Assembly: GCA_016712315.1 (NCBI GenBank)
Contig: JADJRG010000022.1
Location: 1,107,250-1,171,249 of the forward strand
DNA from: Nannocystis sp.
Lineage (GTDB): Bacteria; Myxococcota_A; Polyangia; Nannocystales; Nannocystaceae
Direction of reading: 5' to 3'
DNA length: 64,000 nucleotides
The notes beneath the pieces are model-generated. The model saw only the letters and a program-made list of their open reading frames with translations, did no database searches and was not told the origin of the DNA. Below are positions 15,381 to 23,952 of the stretch, in pieces (within the stretch, counting starts at the first letter, position 1; every line of letters begins with the position of its first letter). A program made the translations under genes and the position numbers.

Positions 15381-17428
15381 AGCGCCACCCCCGCCAGCAC
15401 CGCCAGCGCGATCGCCTCCGCCGCTTCCCCCAGCGGCTCCGTCAACCCCTTGGGCGCCGGCTGATCTGTCGCATAGCGCAGGTTATCGAGGCGCCGCGGC
15501 TCGAGCACCAGCTTATGGTCTGGATCCAGCTCCGCGCGGCGCAGCCGCCGGCCCGGGAACACGAACACGCGGTAGCGATCCTGACCGTCCCACGTCAGCC
15601 GCTGCGCCTCACCGTGCACGTCCTCGACCTCGAGCTCGACCGGCAGCCGCATCGCCCCGCGGCGCTCGACCACCACCACCCCTTCGATCTCCGCGTCGGC
15701 CAGCGCCGTCAGCTTCGGCCACGTCTCCGGCCGAGGCGTCTCTACCAGGTCCCCCTCCTCGTCCACCCGCCAGCCCGCGTCGCCGATCCGCCGCCGGTTC
15801 TCCACCCTCGAGATCCCGAAGTCGAGCACATCGACGCTGCGCAGCGCCTGCTCCAAGAACCTCGCCACGTCCATGTGCACCGGCCCGGCCGCGCTCCCGC
15901 TGGGGAACGTGAGCGTCGCCCCCAGCCCCTCGATCAGCGCGTCCTCCAAGTCCTCGCCGCGCGGGTGGCGGAAGCGCCAGCGCAGCGCGTAGGCCCGCAG
16001 CGCCTCGTCGAACGCGTCGGCGCCGGCGAGCGCGCGCAGCGTGTGCATGATCGCCGCCGTCTTCCGGTACACCGTCACCCCGTAGCCGCCGGTCACCTCT
16101 AAGAACGCGTCCGCCGGGCTCGCCACCGGGTCGAGATCCGCGCCGCGCAGCAGGCTGAGCCGCACCAGCTCCGGCTCGCTGATCGCCTGCCCGCCCAGCC
16201 GCGCCACCCACGCGGAGGGACCATGCCAGTCGGCGAAGACCATCCCGTTCGCGAAGGTGTTCATACCTTCATCGAGCCACGGCTCGCGGTGCTCATCGGA
16301 GGCGAGCAGCCCTTGAAAGTACTGGTGCCCGAGCTCGTGCACGGTCGTCAGGATCCCCGAGATCCGCTCATCCAGCCCGAAGATCGCCCACCAGAGGCTC
16401 CGCTCCGCGATGTCCGAGGTCGTGAACAGCGTCGGGTACTCCATACCGCCCGCGCCGCCCGCGTCCTCGGGCACATGGATGATCGTCAACGTCGACCACG
16501 GGTACGCGCCGAAGCGGGCGTCCATCGACTCCAACGTCGCGATCGCCGCGTCGAAGTGCGCCTGCGCGTCGCCCACCCGTTCGGGGAAGATGAGCTGCCG
16601 CAGCAGCACCCCGCGCCACTCCACCAGCCGCTCGACGAAGCGCGGATCGGCCGCCCACACGAAGTCATGGACCATCTCCGCGCGATAGCGGAGGCGCCGC
16701 CGGCCCTCGCCGAGCGCCTCCTCCGCGACCAGCGCCCCGCTCGCGCCGACGACGAAGCGCTGCGGCACCTCGATCGACACGTCGTAGTCGCCGAAGTCGG
16801 CGAAGAACTCGCTGTTCAGGGTGAAGACGTGCGCCTGCCAGCCGCGCTCGGGGTCGAGCACGCCGATCTTCGGGTACCACTGCCCCACCATATGGAAGTC
16901 CCCCGCGTGGCCCGTCCGCGCGAACACCCGGGGCAGCTTCGTCAAGAACTCGAGCGCCACCGCCACCTGCTCGCCCGGCGCGATCGGCCGCGGCAGGAGC
17001 ACCGTCATCAAGGTCGGGTCATCGCCGAAGGTCCAGCGCAGCGCCTCGCCGCTGTCGGCTAGGCGCGCCGTCTGCACGTCGATGTAGCCCCACGGGCTCT
17101 CCCCGCTCTGGCTCACCCCGCGGTGCGCCCCCCGCGACTCGCGCATCCACGCCGTCTGTTCGCCGCGGAAGGCGTTCATATAGAGGTGAAAGGGCAGGCT
17201 AGAGACCGCCTCGCGGCCGCGGTTGCGCCAGGTCACCGTCACCGCCCCGCGCAGCTCGTGGCGCTCCGCGTCGAGGCTCACCTCGAGCTGGTAGTCCGCG
17301 ATCCTCGCCTCCTCTGGGATCTCACCGCGCTCCTCTCGCGGCCGCAGCGGCGCCCGCCCGATCACCCCCGCGTCGCCGCCAAGGCTGCTTATAGAGGAGA
17401 GCAAGCCCGCGAGGAGCAGAGGCGCCAT
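15377..17428 (-). CDS. M1-family metallopeptidase (aminopeptidase N-like), exported
   Basis: 683 residues from ATG 17428, which begins a hydrophobic leader (MAPLLLAGLLSSISSLGG); a longer frame to 17749 overlaps tsaE and is not used. The N-terminal beta domain has DYQLEVSLDAERHELRG as in M1 enzymes. The substrate loop GGAGGMEYPTLF replaces GAMEN. The zinc site is HELGH with the distal Glu in WLDEGMNTF (HExxH-x18-E, around residue 363). Hydrophobic ends suggest membrane attachment or periplasmic location. It is expected to cleave N-terminal residues from peptides. It is coupled to the downstream membrane protein by a GTGA overlap and is divergent from tsaE. Confidence 0.9.
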   Translation of the reverse strand: MAPLLLAGLLSSISSLGGDAGVIGRAPLRPREERGEIPEEARIADYQLEVSLDAERHELRGAVTVTWRNRGREAVSSLPFHLYMNAFRGEQTAWMRESRGAHRGVSQSGESPWGYIDVQTARLADSGEALRWTFGDDPTLMTVLLPRPIAPGEQVAVALEFLTKLPRVFARTGHAGDFHMVGQWYPKIGVLDPERGWQAHVFTLNSEFFADFGDYDVSIEVPQRFVVGASGALVAEEALGEGRRRLRYRAEMVHDFVWAADPRFVERLVEWRGVLLRQLIFPERVGDAQAHFDAAIATLESMDARFGAYPWSTLTIIHVPEDAGGAGGMEYPTLFTTSDIAERSLWWAIFGLDERISGILTTVHELGHQYFQGLLASDEHREPWLDEGMNTFANGMVFADWHGPSAWVARLGGQAISEPELVRLSLLRGADLDPVASPADAFLEVTGGYGVTVYRKTAAIMHTLRALAGADAFDEALRAYALRWRFRHPRGEDLEDALIEGLGATLTFPSGSAAGPVHMDVARFLEQALRSVDVLDFGISRVENRRRIGDAGWRVDEEGDLVETPRPETWPKLTALADAEIEGVVVVERRGAMRLPVELEVEDVHGEAQRLTWDGQDRYRVFVFPGRRLRRAELDPDHKLVLEPRRLDNLRYATDQPAPKGLTEPLGEAAEAIALAVLAGVAL

Positions 17429-17513
17429 CAACGACACGGCATCATCCGTACACCGCAGCGCCGGCCGTGGCAACCGCAGCGCCCAAGCGCGCGAAGTCGT
17501 ACAATCCCGCGCC

Positions 17514-18044
17514 ATGGCGCTGCTCGGCCACGATCTCGACGAGACCGCCCTCACCGCAGCAGCGCGCGCGCTCGGCTCGTTGCTCCGCGGGGGAGAGCTC
17601 CTGCTGCTCGACGGTGCGATGGGCGCCGGCAAGACCACCTTCACGCGCGCGCTGGCGGAGGGCCTCGGCGTCGACCGCCCCGAGCGAGTGACCAGCCCGA
17701 CCTTCGCGCTCTGCCTGATCCACCCTGGCCCGAGGACCTTGGTGCACATCGATCTCTACCGCCGAGGCGAGGCCGACGATGTCCAGCAGAGTGGACACAC
17801 CGGCGGCGCCGGAGCGGCCGCGCTGGGCCTCGACAGCGGCGAATTAGCGGGCCCAGACAAGATCTTGGCGGTCGAGTGGGCCGAGTATTGGATCTCGCCG
17901 CCGGAGGATCACCTACGCATCGTGATCGTCCGACCGCCAGGAGTCGCCGCCTCACGGACCCTCGAGGCGACCGCCGCGGGCCCCGGCGCGGCCGATCTCC
18001 TAGATCGCTGGATCGCCTCAATTCGCCGCGGAACGGCCATTTGA
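17514..18044 (+). CDS. tsaE: tRNA threonylcarbamoyladenosine biosynthesis ATPase TsaE
   Basis: ATPase that drives the TsaB-TsaD complex in making t6A37 on ANN-decoding tRNAs. Walker A is GAMGAGKTTFTRALAEGL; VTSPTFAL, HIDLYR and AVEWAEYW complete the family pattern. At 176 residues it is about 20 longer than usual, with an extra Gly/Ala-rich stretch after HIDLYRRGEADD. It stands alone, apart from the other t6A genes. ATG at 17514. Confidence 0.9.
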   Translation: MALLGHDLDETALTAAARALGSLLRGGELLLLDGAMGAGKTTFTRALAEGLGVDRPERVTSPTFALCLIHPGPRTLVHIDLYRRGEADDVQQSGHTGGAGAAALGLDSGELAGPDKILAVEWAEYWISPPEDHLRIVIVRPPGVAASRTLEATAAGPGAADLLDRWIASIRRGTAI

Positions 18045-18180
18045 GGCGATTTCACGGATCGAGGGCGAGGCGCCGCGGCGGGTGATCGAGGCGGTGTTGA
18101 CGCCGCGATCAGCCGCTGTGCTTCGGCGACGAGGCGACGGGCGCCGAAAAAAATCGCCGCCTCACGCGTCGAAAAGGGCT

Positions 18181-18209
18181 TTGCAGGGGCCGGGGAGTGG
18201 GTTTATGTT
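18181..18209 (+). promoter_or_regulatory. Candidate sigma70-type promoter of the histone-fold gene
   Basis: TTGCAG (18181-18186), 17-bp spacer, TATGTT (18204-18209), four of six matches in each box. It lies about 90 bp upstream of the gene in the most A/T-containing part of the intergenic region. Consensus match only. Confidence 0.35.
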
Positions 18210-18298
18210 CCGACCGAGCCGCGGGCCGGATGAGCCGGACACCGCGAGAGCCCTACTTCACCGTCATTTGAACGCGTAGAGCGAAAGCAAGAATCACC

Positions 18299-18490
18299 AT
18301 GGCAAAGTCCAAGCCCCGGGAAATCGTCGTCGTCGGCAGCAAGCTCAAGGATGTCATCAAGGAGGCCGGCCTCCGTAGCGATGGCCAGCTCATTGAGGCG
18401 GTCTCCAACAAGGTCCACGACCTCCTCGCCGCCGCCGTCGAGCGCTGCAAGTCCAACGGCCGCTCCACGGTCCGCCCCTACGACCTGTAG
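18299..18490 (+). CDS. Small bacterial histone-fold protein
   Basis: 63 residues: a short basic N-terminus (MAKSKPREIV) followed by a pattern that fits one histone fold. Helix 1 is about VGSKLKDVIKEAG, a long amphipathic helix 2 is about DGQLIEAVSNKVHDLLAAAVERCKSNG, and the end is RSTVRPYDL. The R-x-T-V-x-x-x-D/L ending matches the Arg-Thr and Asp of archaeal histones and the single-domain bacterial histones such as Bdellovibrio Bd0055. It is expected to dimerise and bind DNA as a chromatin protein. It is monocistronic, with a long leader, its own candidate promoter and a strong hairpin terminator, all suiting an abundant small protein. The family call rests on pattern only. Confidence 0.8.
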   Translation: MAKSKPREIVVVGSKLKDVIKEAGLRSDGQLIEAVSNKVHDLLAAAVERCKSNGRSTVRPYDL

Positions 18491-18519
18491 TCGCTGGGTC
18501 TGGCGCGAAGGCGCCGCAG

Positions 18520-18555
18520 AAGGCCGTCCAGGACCCCTGGGCGGCCTTTCGTCGT
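18520..18555 (+). terminator. Rho-independent-like terminator after the histone-fold gene
   Basis: AAGGCCGTCCAGG (18520-18532) pairs with CCTGGGCGGCCTT (18536-18548) with one internal mismatch, followed by TTCGTCGTTTG. A strong stem with a short, imperfect T-rich tail. Confidence 0.7.
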
Positions 18556-18669
18556 TTGTCTCGGACACCTCACCTCGCGCGCGTGACCAGCCGCCACATG
18601 TCCCAAGCGCCAGCCGACCGCGCCCGCGCTCGCGACATGTCCTGAGCGCCAGGTCGACACCGCCGCCGA

Positions 18670-20457
18670 TCAGCGCGCCCGAGCCGGCCGCTTCGGCTGC
18701 TTCGGCGGATCCAGCGTCGCCGCCAGCCAGCGCGTCAGGTCGGCCAAGAACCCCGGGTCCACCGCCCGCGGCCCCTCCGGGTCCAGGTAGCGGGCCGGCG
18801 TCGAGATCCCCGCCTCCGGCTTAAACAAGTGATCCAGCCCCGGGTAGCGCTGGATCTGCGGGCGCAGCCGCTGGCCGCGCGCCATCTCCACCAGCGCCGC
18901 CGCGTCGCGGCGCGGGTCGACCTCAAAGTCCTTCTCCCCCTGCGCCAGCCACAGCGGGCAGCGCAGGCCCGCGATCAACCGCGCTGGCTCGACCAGCAGC
19001 AGCTCCCGCAGCCACTGCGCCTGCTCCGCCAGCTCCGCGGGCAGCGCCTGGCTGCCGCGCAGCGCCGTCATCAGCCGCTGGTGCTGCGCCCGCGCCGCCT
19101 CTCGCACCGCCGGCGGCATCGCCGCGATGTCGAGCTCTGCTTGCGCGTCCAGCAGCGCCCCGTAGGGCCGCCCCGGCGTCGCCAGCAGCGCCACGGCCGC
19201 CACGCCGCGATCCTCCCCGGCGAGCTGCATCGCCCGCCAGCCGCTCTCACCGTGCCCGACCAAGGCGATCCGCGCCGGATCGACCTCTGCCTGGACCATC
19301 AGCGTCCGCAGCGCCCGGCGCGCGTCCTCGAGCTGCCCTTCGTACGAGAGGGGCCCGTCGTCGCTCTCGCCCTGGCCGCGCTCATCGAAGCGCAGCACCA
19401 CGAAGCCAGCCTCGGCGATCGCGTCCGTGATCGCGTGGCTCCCCAGATCCACCGGCGGCGGCCCCGCGAAGCCGTACCGATCCTGGCGGCCGTTGCCCGC
19501 CAGCAAGATCACCCCTGGTCGCGGCCCCGCCGCCGCCGCCCTCGGGATCAGCAGCTCACCGACGAGGCGCGGCTCACCTGGCCTTCCGGGCAGCTCCACC
19601 GGACGCGCCGAGAAGCTCGCGTCCGCCGCGGGCGAGTAGCGCAGCGCCCGCGGGCCCGCGATCTCCCAGGCCGGCCACGCCGCCTCGCTCGGCCGCACCC
19701 GCAGCCCGTCGTCCTCCACGTCGATCGACAAGATCCGCCCCCCCGCGAACAAGATCGACTCACCGAGGCTCGTGCTCAGGCGCGCCGCGCCGCCGCCCGG
19801 GCCGTCCTCTCGGGAGATCTGCGCCGACCACTCCGTCGGCAGCGCCCCTGACAAGCTCACCAAGCGCCAGCTCGCCTCTCCCACCCGCAGCGAGCGCAGC
19901 CCCAACATCAGCTCCTCATGCAGCAGCGCGCCGAAGGCCATGTACGCGGTCCCCCGCGTGAACTTCAGCTCCTCGCGCTGACGCCCGGCGCTCAAGATCA
20001 GCAGATCCCCCTGCCGCTCAAAGTCGAGCCGCGCCGCGTCGCTGCGTTCGAAGCCGCGGATCAGCTCGCCCGCAGCGTCGACGATGATCTCGCCGTCGCT
20101 GCGCAGCGGCGCTCGGCCTGGCAGCAGCAGCTCGACCCGGGTCGTGAAGCGGTGGTGCTGCGGCTGCTCCGCCAGCGGCCCCTCGTAGCGCCCCCAGCTC
20201 ACCCCGCGCAGCCCTTCTCCTTGGTTCAGCTCGAACGCGCGGATCTCCCCCACCTGATACAGCGCCGCCGGCCCCTTACCTGGCCAGAGCTCCACCGCCG
20301 GCAGGGGCCCCGGCTCGGGCGCCTCGGTCGCCGGCCCCGCAGCGGGCACCTGCAAGCAGCCAGGCGCGACGCACCCGAGCAACGCGAGCCCGACGAGCCC
20401 GACGAGCCCGCCGCGCCGTGAACTTCGCCCACGCCCTGGCACCGGCGGACTATACAC
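18670..20457 (-). CDS. Alpha/beta-hydrolase lipoprotein
   Basis: 595 residues. The N-terminus has a basic start, a hydrophobic run and two possible lipoboxes (LALLGC, VAPGC). The first 300 residues carry no known motif. The C-terminal half is an alpha/beta hydrolase: oxyanion region LAGNGRQDRYG, VVLRFDERGQGESD, nucleophile elbow VGHGESGW, and an acid/His end ...YPGLDHLFKP. It resembles the peptidase-S9/BAAT-like esterases that cleave small acyl or peptidyl substrates. The GTG start at 20457 leaves 10 bp to the divergent scoB start, so an internal GTG a few codons later is also possible. Confidence 0.85.
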   Translation of the reverse strand: MYSPPVPGRGRSSRRGGLVGLVGLALLGCVAPGCLQVPAAGPATEAPEPGPLPAVELWPGKGPAALYQVGEIRAFELNQGEGLRGVSWGRYEGPLAEQPQHHRFTTRVELLLPGRAPLRSDGEIIVDAAGELIRGFERSDAARLDFERQGDLLILSAGRQREELKFTRGTAYMAFGALLHEELMLGLRSLRVGEASWRLVSLSGALPTEWSAQISREDGPGGGAARLSTSLGESILFAGGRILSIDVEDDGLRVRPSEAAWPAWEIAGPRALRYSPAADASFSARPVELPGRPGEPRLVGELLIPRAAAAGPRPGVILLAGNGRQDRYGFAGPPPVDLGSHAITDAIAEAGFVVLRFDERGQGESDDGPLSYEGQLEDARRALRTLMVQAEVDPARIALVGHGESGWRAMQLAGEDRGVAAVALLATPGRPYGALLDAQAELDIAAMPPAVREAARAQHQRLMTALRGSQALPAELAEQAQWLRELLLVEPARLIAGLRCPLWLAQGEKDFEVDPRRDAAALVEMARGQRLRPQIQRYPGLDHLFKPEAGISTPARYLDPEGPRAVDPGFLADLTRWLAATLDPPKQPKRPARAR

Positions 20458-20467
20458 TCAGCCCGCC

Positions 20468-21115
20468 ATGCCTTGGACCCGCGAAGAGATCGCCGCACGC
20501 GCCGCGAGGGAGCTCCCTCGCGGCGGAGTCGTCAACCTCGGGATCGGCATCCCGACCCTGATCAGCAGCTACCTCGACCCTGCCGCGGGCATCGTCCTCC
20601 ACTCGGAGAACGGCCTGCTCGGCATGGGCCCCTTCCCCACCGAGGCTGAGGTCGACGCGCGGGTGATCAACGCGGGCAAGCAGACCGTGACGATCGTGCC
20701 GGGCGGCGCCACCTTCGACTCTGCCCTCTCCTTCGCGATGATCCGCGGCGGCCACGTCGACGTCGCCGTGCTCGGCGCCATGGAGGTCTCGGCCCGCGGC
20801 GACCTCGCCAACTGGATGGTCCCCGGGCGCAAGGTCGCCGGCATCGGCGGCGCGATGGACCTCGCCGTCGGCGCCCGCAAGGTCATCGCCGTCTTGAACC
20901 AGCGCGGCCCGGACGGCGCCAGCAAGCTCGTGGAGCGCTGCTCTCTCCCCCTCACCGCGCCTGCCTGCGTCGATCTCGTGATCACTGACATGGCCGTGAT
21001 CGCGATCGACCCTGGCGGCGGCTTCCGCCTCGTCGAGCTCGCCCCAGGGGTCAGCGTCGCCGACGTCCAGGCCGCCACAGCGGCCCCTCTGGCCCTCGGC
21101 GAGCGCCAGCGCTGA
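20468..21115 (+). CDS. scoB: 3-oxoacid CoA-transferase subunit B
   Basis: 215 residues with the beta-subunit signature VLHSENGLLGMGP; the Glu of SENG forms the acyl-glutamyl/CoA-thioester intermediate. NLGIGIPTL near residue 23 and GGAMDLAVGARKV are also typical. The enzyme moves CoA from succinyl-CoA to acetoacetate or similar acids. The partner alpha subunit normally lies directly upstream, but here upstream is a divergent hydrolase and downstream a convergent unrelated gene, so subunit A must be encoded elsewhere. ATG at 20468. Confidence 0.92.
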   Translation: MPWTREEIAARAARELPRGGVVNLGIGIPTLISSYLDPAAGIVLHSENGLLGMGPFPTEAEVDARVINAGKQTVTIVPGGATFDSALSFAMIRGGHVDVAVLGAMEVSARGDLANWMVPGRKVAGIGGAMDLAVGARKVIAVLNQRGPDGASKLVERCSLPLTAPACVDLVITDMAVIAIDPGGGFRLVELAPGVSVADVQAATAAPLALGERQR

Positions 21116-21136
21116 GGGGCCCGCGGCCGCGCCAGC

Positions 21137-21607
21137 TCAGCCTTGGCGGCCGCGCTTATAAAAAACGTCGGTGACCTTATCGAGCACCATAAACGCGCTC
21201 GGCAGGCCCAGCACGCGGATCTGCTTGAAGCCCTTCTCCTCGCTGGTGAAATTCCCGGTCAGCACGTGGCCGGTCTTCACCACGATCTGGTCGAGCGCGT
21301 CGATCCCCGACGGCTGGCTGCCGTTCTGCCACTTCACCGACTTCACCTGGCTCTTCGGGATAGTTCGGATCTCGCCGAAGAGCGAGAGCGTATAGAAGTC
21401 GCTGTTGATCGCGATCACCTTCGCGTGCAGCGACGAGCCGTCGCTCAGCGTCAGCTCATCTGACGGCGGCGGCTTGCAGGTCGGGCACACCGTCGACTCG
21501 GTGAACGGCTTAAACGAGAAGTCAGCCGCCTGCGCGCTCTGGGCGGCGCCGAAGGCGGAGGCGAGGATGAAGGCGGCGGTGAGGTGGGAGAGGCGGGGCA
21601 TCGGCAT
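21137..21607 (-). CDS. Exported protein of unknown function with a CPTC motif
   Basis: 156 residues with a clear Sec signal (MPMPRLSHLTAAFILASAFGAAQSAQA). The mature part has one CPTC pair soon after cleavage, then a beta-rich domain with DELTLSDGSSLHAKVIAINSD, reminiscent of small SH3/LSm-like barrels, and ends with YKRGRQG. No family is recognised. It is expected to be periplasmic or extracellular. It sits alone between scoB (convergent) and the tRNA gene. Preceding sequence contains AAGGAC and GAAGAAG as possible ribosome sites. Confidence 0.75.
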   Translation of the reverse strand: MPMPRLSHLTAAFILASAFGAAQSAQAADFSFKPFTESTVCPTCKPPPSDELTLSDGSSLHAKVIAINSDFYTLSLFGEIRTIPKSQVKSVKWQNGSQPSGIDALDQIVVKTGHVLTGNFTSEEKGFKQIRVLGLPSAFMVLDKVTDVFYKRGRQG

Positions 21608-21769
21608 CTTCTTCTTCGTCCTTCGTGGGCGCGGGCGAACAATCTTCGAATTAGTCGCAGCTCAAACATCCCCAGGCGTCCGGGGGAGCGGCCACCACGG
21701 CCGGCGCCGCTCTAGGGTAGAGCCGAAAGGCCGTCGAGGGCCAGCCGCCGCCGCCGCAAAATCGCGGCC

Positions 21770-21795
21770 GATGCGCATGTGAGAAAATGCGCATC
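21770..21795. promoter_or_regulatory. Perfect 9-bp inverted repeat upstream of tRNA-Lys
   Basis: GATGCGCAT (21770-21778), 8-nt gap, ATGCGCATC (21787-21795). It sits just upstream of the tRNA promoter candidate and could be an operator or a hairpin; the function is unknown. Confidence 0.45.
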
Positions 21796-21804
21796 AAAAG
21801 GGGC

Positions 21805-21832
21805 TTCCCACCGCGCGGGGATGATGTATACC
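21805..21832 (+). promoter_or_regulatory. Candidate promoter of tRNA-Lys
   Basis: TTCCCA (21805-21810), 16-bp spacer, TATACC (21827-21832), ending 14 bp before the tRNA 5' end, which is the right distance for a tRNA transcript. Confidence 0.45.
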
Positions 21833-21846
21833 TCGTCCCCCGCGAC

Positions 21847-21919
21847 GGGCTCGTAGCTCAATTGGTAGAGCAAGGGACTCTTAATCCCTGGGTTGTAGGT
21901 TCAATTCCTACCGGGCTCA
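21847..21919 (+). tRNA. tRNA-Lys (anticodon CTT)
   Basis: A full cloverleaf can be drawn. The acceptor stem GGGCTCG/CGGGCTC includes two G-U pairs. The D arm has AGCTCAATTGGTAGAGC. The anticodon stem AGGGA/TCCCT encloses the loop CTCTTAA with CTT at positions 34-36, and the T arm is GTAGG-TTCAATT-CCTAC. The discriminator base is A and CCA is not encoded. It decodes AAG, the main Lys codon of this GC-rich genome. A strong terminator follows within 11 bp, so the gene is monocistronic. Confidence 0.95.
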
Positions 21920-21929
21920 CAAAACGAGG

Positions 21930-21971
21930 ACAGAGGCCTCAGCCGACCCCCGGCTGGGGCCTCTGTTTTTT
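21930..21971 (+). terminator. Rho-independent terminator of tRNA-Lys
   Basis: ACAGAGGCCTCAGCCG (21930-21945) pairs with CGGCTGGGGCCTCTGT (21951-21966) with a short loop and one mismatch, followed by a run of T. One of the clearest terminators in the window. Confidence 0.9.
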
Positions 21972-21977
21972 CGCGCC

Positions 21978-22745
21978 TCACTCCCCCCAGCCCCAGATCG
22001 CCCCGATCTTCGGGCAAGACCGACGCAGCGCCGCGATCGTCGGCCCCGCCTCGCCGAAGCTCGGGAAGATATCGACGAGCGCCACGTCCGCGCGCAGCCG
22101 CGGCAGCACCTCCAGCGCGTCGCCCACGATCACCTCCACGGGTCGGCGCAGCCGCGGCCGCAGCGCCGGCAGCAGCCACTCCACCAGCTCTTGGCTGCGC
22201 TCGATCAGCGTCACGTGCTTCACCTGCAAGCGCCGACTCACCTCGACGAGCTGGTGCCCCAGCCCCAGCCCGGCCACCACCACCCGCCCGCGCGCCAGCC
22301 GCGTACCTGGCCGAAGGGTCAGCAGCTCCGCCGGCGTCAACGACATCCACGGCGACGCCGACCAGCGCCCGGAGCCCGGCTCGTCCGCCGCGCGCGCCTG
22401 GAACAGCGCCGGCACGCCGATATCCGCGTCGAAGATCACCGTCCCCGTCTCACGGCCCCACCACGTCAGCAGCGGCCGCCCGCGCGGGTGCAGGCGCACG
22501 CAGTAGCGGAACGATCCCTGCGGCGAGTCGACCAGCTCGCTCGCCCGCAGCGCCTCGACCGGCGCGTCGGACGGCAAGATCCCCGCGAAGGGCGGCGTCA
22601 CCTCGTAGGTCGCCGCCTGAAATTCGAGCTGCGGCCGCCACCCGATCGCCTCCGACCACGGCACGCAGCGGCCCAGACGAGCGCGGTACTCGGCGATCAG
22701 CGCCTCTTCTTGCGCGCGGCTCAGCCGTGGCCTCGGCGTCGACAT
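21978..22745 (-). CDS. Class I SAM-methyltransferase-fold protein (spermidine-synthase-like)
   Basis: 255 residues from ATG 22745; the frame continues upstream but that part overlaps the divergent cytochrome gene. The C-terminal half has a Rossmann core: RVVVAGLGLGHQLVEVSRR (motif I), VTLIERSQELVEW with the acidic ribose ligand, then ADVALVDIFPSFGE at the motif IV position. The N-terminal half is specific to this protein. The pattern resembles the predicted spermidine-synthase-like methyltransferases, but no substrate-specific residues can be read. Its stop is adjacent to the tRNA terminator, which could serve both strands. Confidence 0.75.
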   Translation of the reverse strand: MSTPRPRLSRAQEEALIAEYRARLGRCVPWSEAIGWRPQLEFQAATYEVTPPFAGILPSDAPVEALRASELVDSPQGSFRYCVRLHPRGRPLLTWWGRETGTVIFDADIGVPALFQARAADEPGSGRWSASPWMSLTPAELLTLRPGTRLARGRVVVAGLGLGHQLVEVSRRLQVKHVTLIERSQELVEWLLPALRPRLRRPVEVIVGDALEVLPRLRADVALVDIFPSFGEAGPTIAALRRSCPKIGAIWGWGE

Positions 22746-22841
22746 CTCCAGCGCCGAACATACCCGCACTGCGCCGCGATCGTCACGCCGCGCCGCACCC
22801 GCGGGTAGCGCGCTACAGCCCCCTCGTGTAGCGTCACCGCG

Positions 22842-23942
22842 ATGTCTGCACCTCGCCTCGCCCTCCTCGCCCCCGCGCTCGCGCTCCTCGTCGGCGCCTG
22901 CCCGCAACCCACAAAGCCCCGCGGCGAGGGCCCAGCAGGGGCCGCGGCGGCCGGCGAGCCCGCGCCCGCGCCGCCCGCCGCGGCGATCCCCCCCGAGCAG
23001 TGGACCTGGACGATCCCTCGCGGCCTCAGCGAACCACCTGTCCCCGAGGACAACCCGATGAGCGCCGCCAAGGTCGAGCTCGGCCACCAGCTCTTCTTCG
23101 ACAAGCGCCTCAGCGTCGACGGCTCGCGCAGCTGTTATAGCTGCCACCAGAACCACCTCGGCAACGCCGACGGCCGCGTCAAGGCGCTCGGCCCGGGCGA
23201 CAAAGATCTCCCCCGCAACACCCCCACGATCTGGAACATCGCCTATCACACCGCCTACTACTGGGACGGCCGCGCCCCCACCCTCGAGAAGCAGATGATC
23301 GGCGCCTGGAAGGGCGGCAACATGGCCGTCGGCGACGGCGTCGACGCCAAGGCCGCCGAGATCGGCGCCTTACCCGAGTACAAGGAGCGCTTCCGCGCGA
23401 TCTTCCAGCTCAGCGAAGGTGAGGCCGTCACCCCCGATCACGTCGCCAAGGCGATCTCCGCCTACGAGCGCACCCTGCTGTGCGGCGACACCCCCTGGGA
23501 CACCAACACCCTCGAGGCTGCCCCATTGCGCGGCTGGGAGCTCTTCCGCGGCAAGGGCGCCTGCGTCACCTGTCACACCGGCCCCAACTTCACCGACGGC
23601 CTCTACCACAACGTCGGCGTCGGCGCCCAGCAGGGCGAGCGCGACCTCGGCCGCGGCGCCATCACCAAGGACGAGGCCGACAACGACCGCTTCCGCACCC
23701 CCACCCTGCGCGGCGTCGCCGACACCGCCCCCTACTTCCACGACGGCAGCGTCGCCGAGCTCCGCGCCGCCGTCGTCGCCATGGCCAAGGGCGGCGACCG
23801 CAGCCTCACCGGCCTCGATCCCAACTTCGCCGACCGCGGCCTGAGCGACCCTGAGATCGACGACATCGTCGCCTTCCTCCGCACCTTGACCTGCCCGAAC
23901 AACCTCGTCGTCATCGGCGATCAGGCCGTCGTCGGCATCTGA
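22842..23942 (+). CDS. Di-haem cytochrome c peroxidase (MauG/CcpA family) lipoprotein
   Basis: Reduces hydrogen peroxide in the periplasm using electrons from small cytochromes. The N-terminus is a lipoprotein signal (LALLVGAC), followed by a Pro/Ala linker. Two haem c sites are present: CYSCH (about residue 98) and CVTCH (about 243), with ELGHQLFFDKRLS, NTPTIWNIAY, YWDGRAPTLEKQ and TPTLRGVADTAPYFHDG typical of the family. At 366 residues it has normal length. It is followed after 10 bp by a glutathione-reductase-like gene, making a likely oxidative-stress operon. Confidence 0.92.
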   Translation: MSAPRLALLAPALALLVGACPQPTKPRGEGPAGAAAAGEPAPAPPAAAIPPEQWTWTIPRGLSEPPVPEDNPMSAAKVELGHQLFFDKRLSVDGSRSCYSCHQNHLGNADGRVKALGPGDKDLPRNTPTIWNIAYHTAYYWDGRAPTLEKQMIGAWKGGNMAVGDGVDAKAAEIGALPEYKERFRAIFQLSEGEAVTPDHVAKAISAYERTLLCGDTPWDTNTLEAAPLRGWELFRGKGACVTCHTGPNFTDGLYHNVGVGAQQGERDLGRGAITKDEADNDRFRTPTLRGVADTAPYFHDGSVAELRAAVVAMAKGGDRSLTGLDPNFADRGLSDPEIDDIVAFLRTLTCPNNLVVIGDQAVVGI

Positions 23943-23952
23943 CCCAAGAGCC

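Noticed and set aside
17429..17749. N-terminal extension of the M1 peptidase
   Set aside because: It overlaps tsaE on the other strand, is Ser/Arg/Pro-rich, and the ATG at 17428 starts a proper hydrophobic leader.
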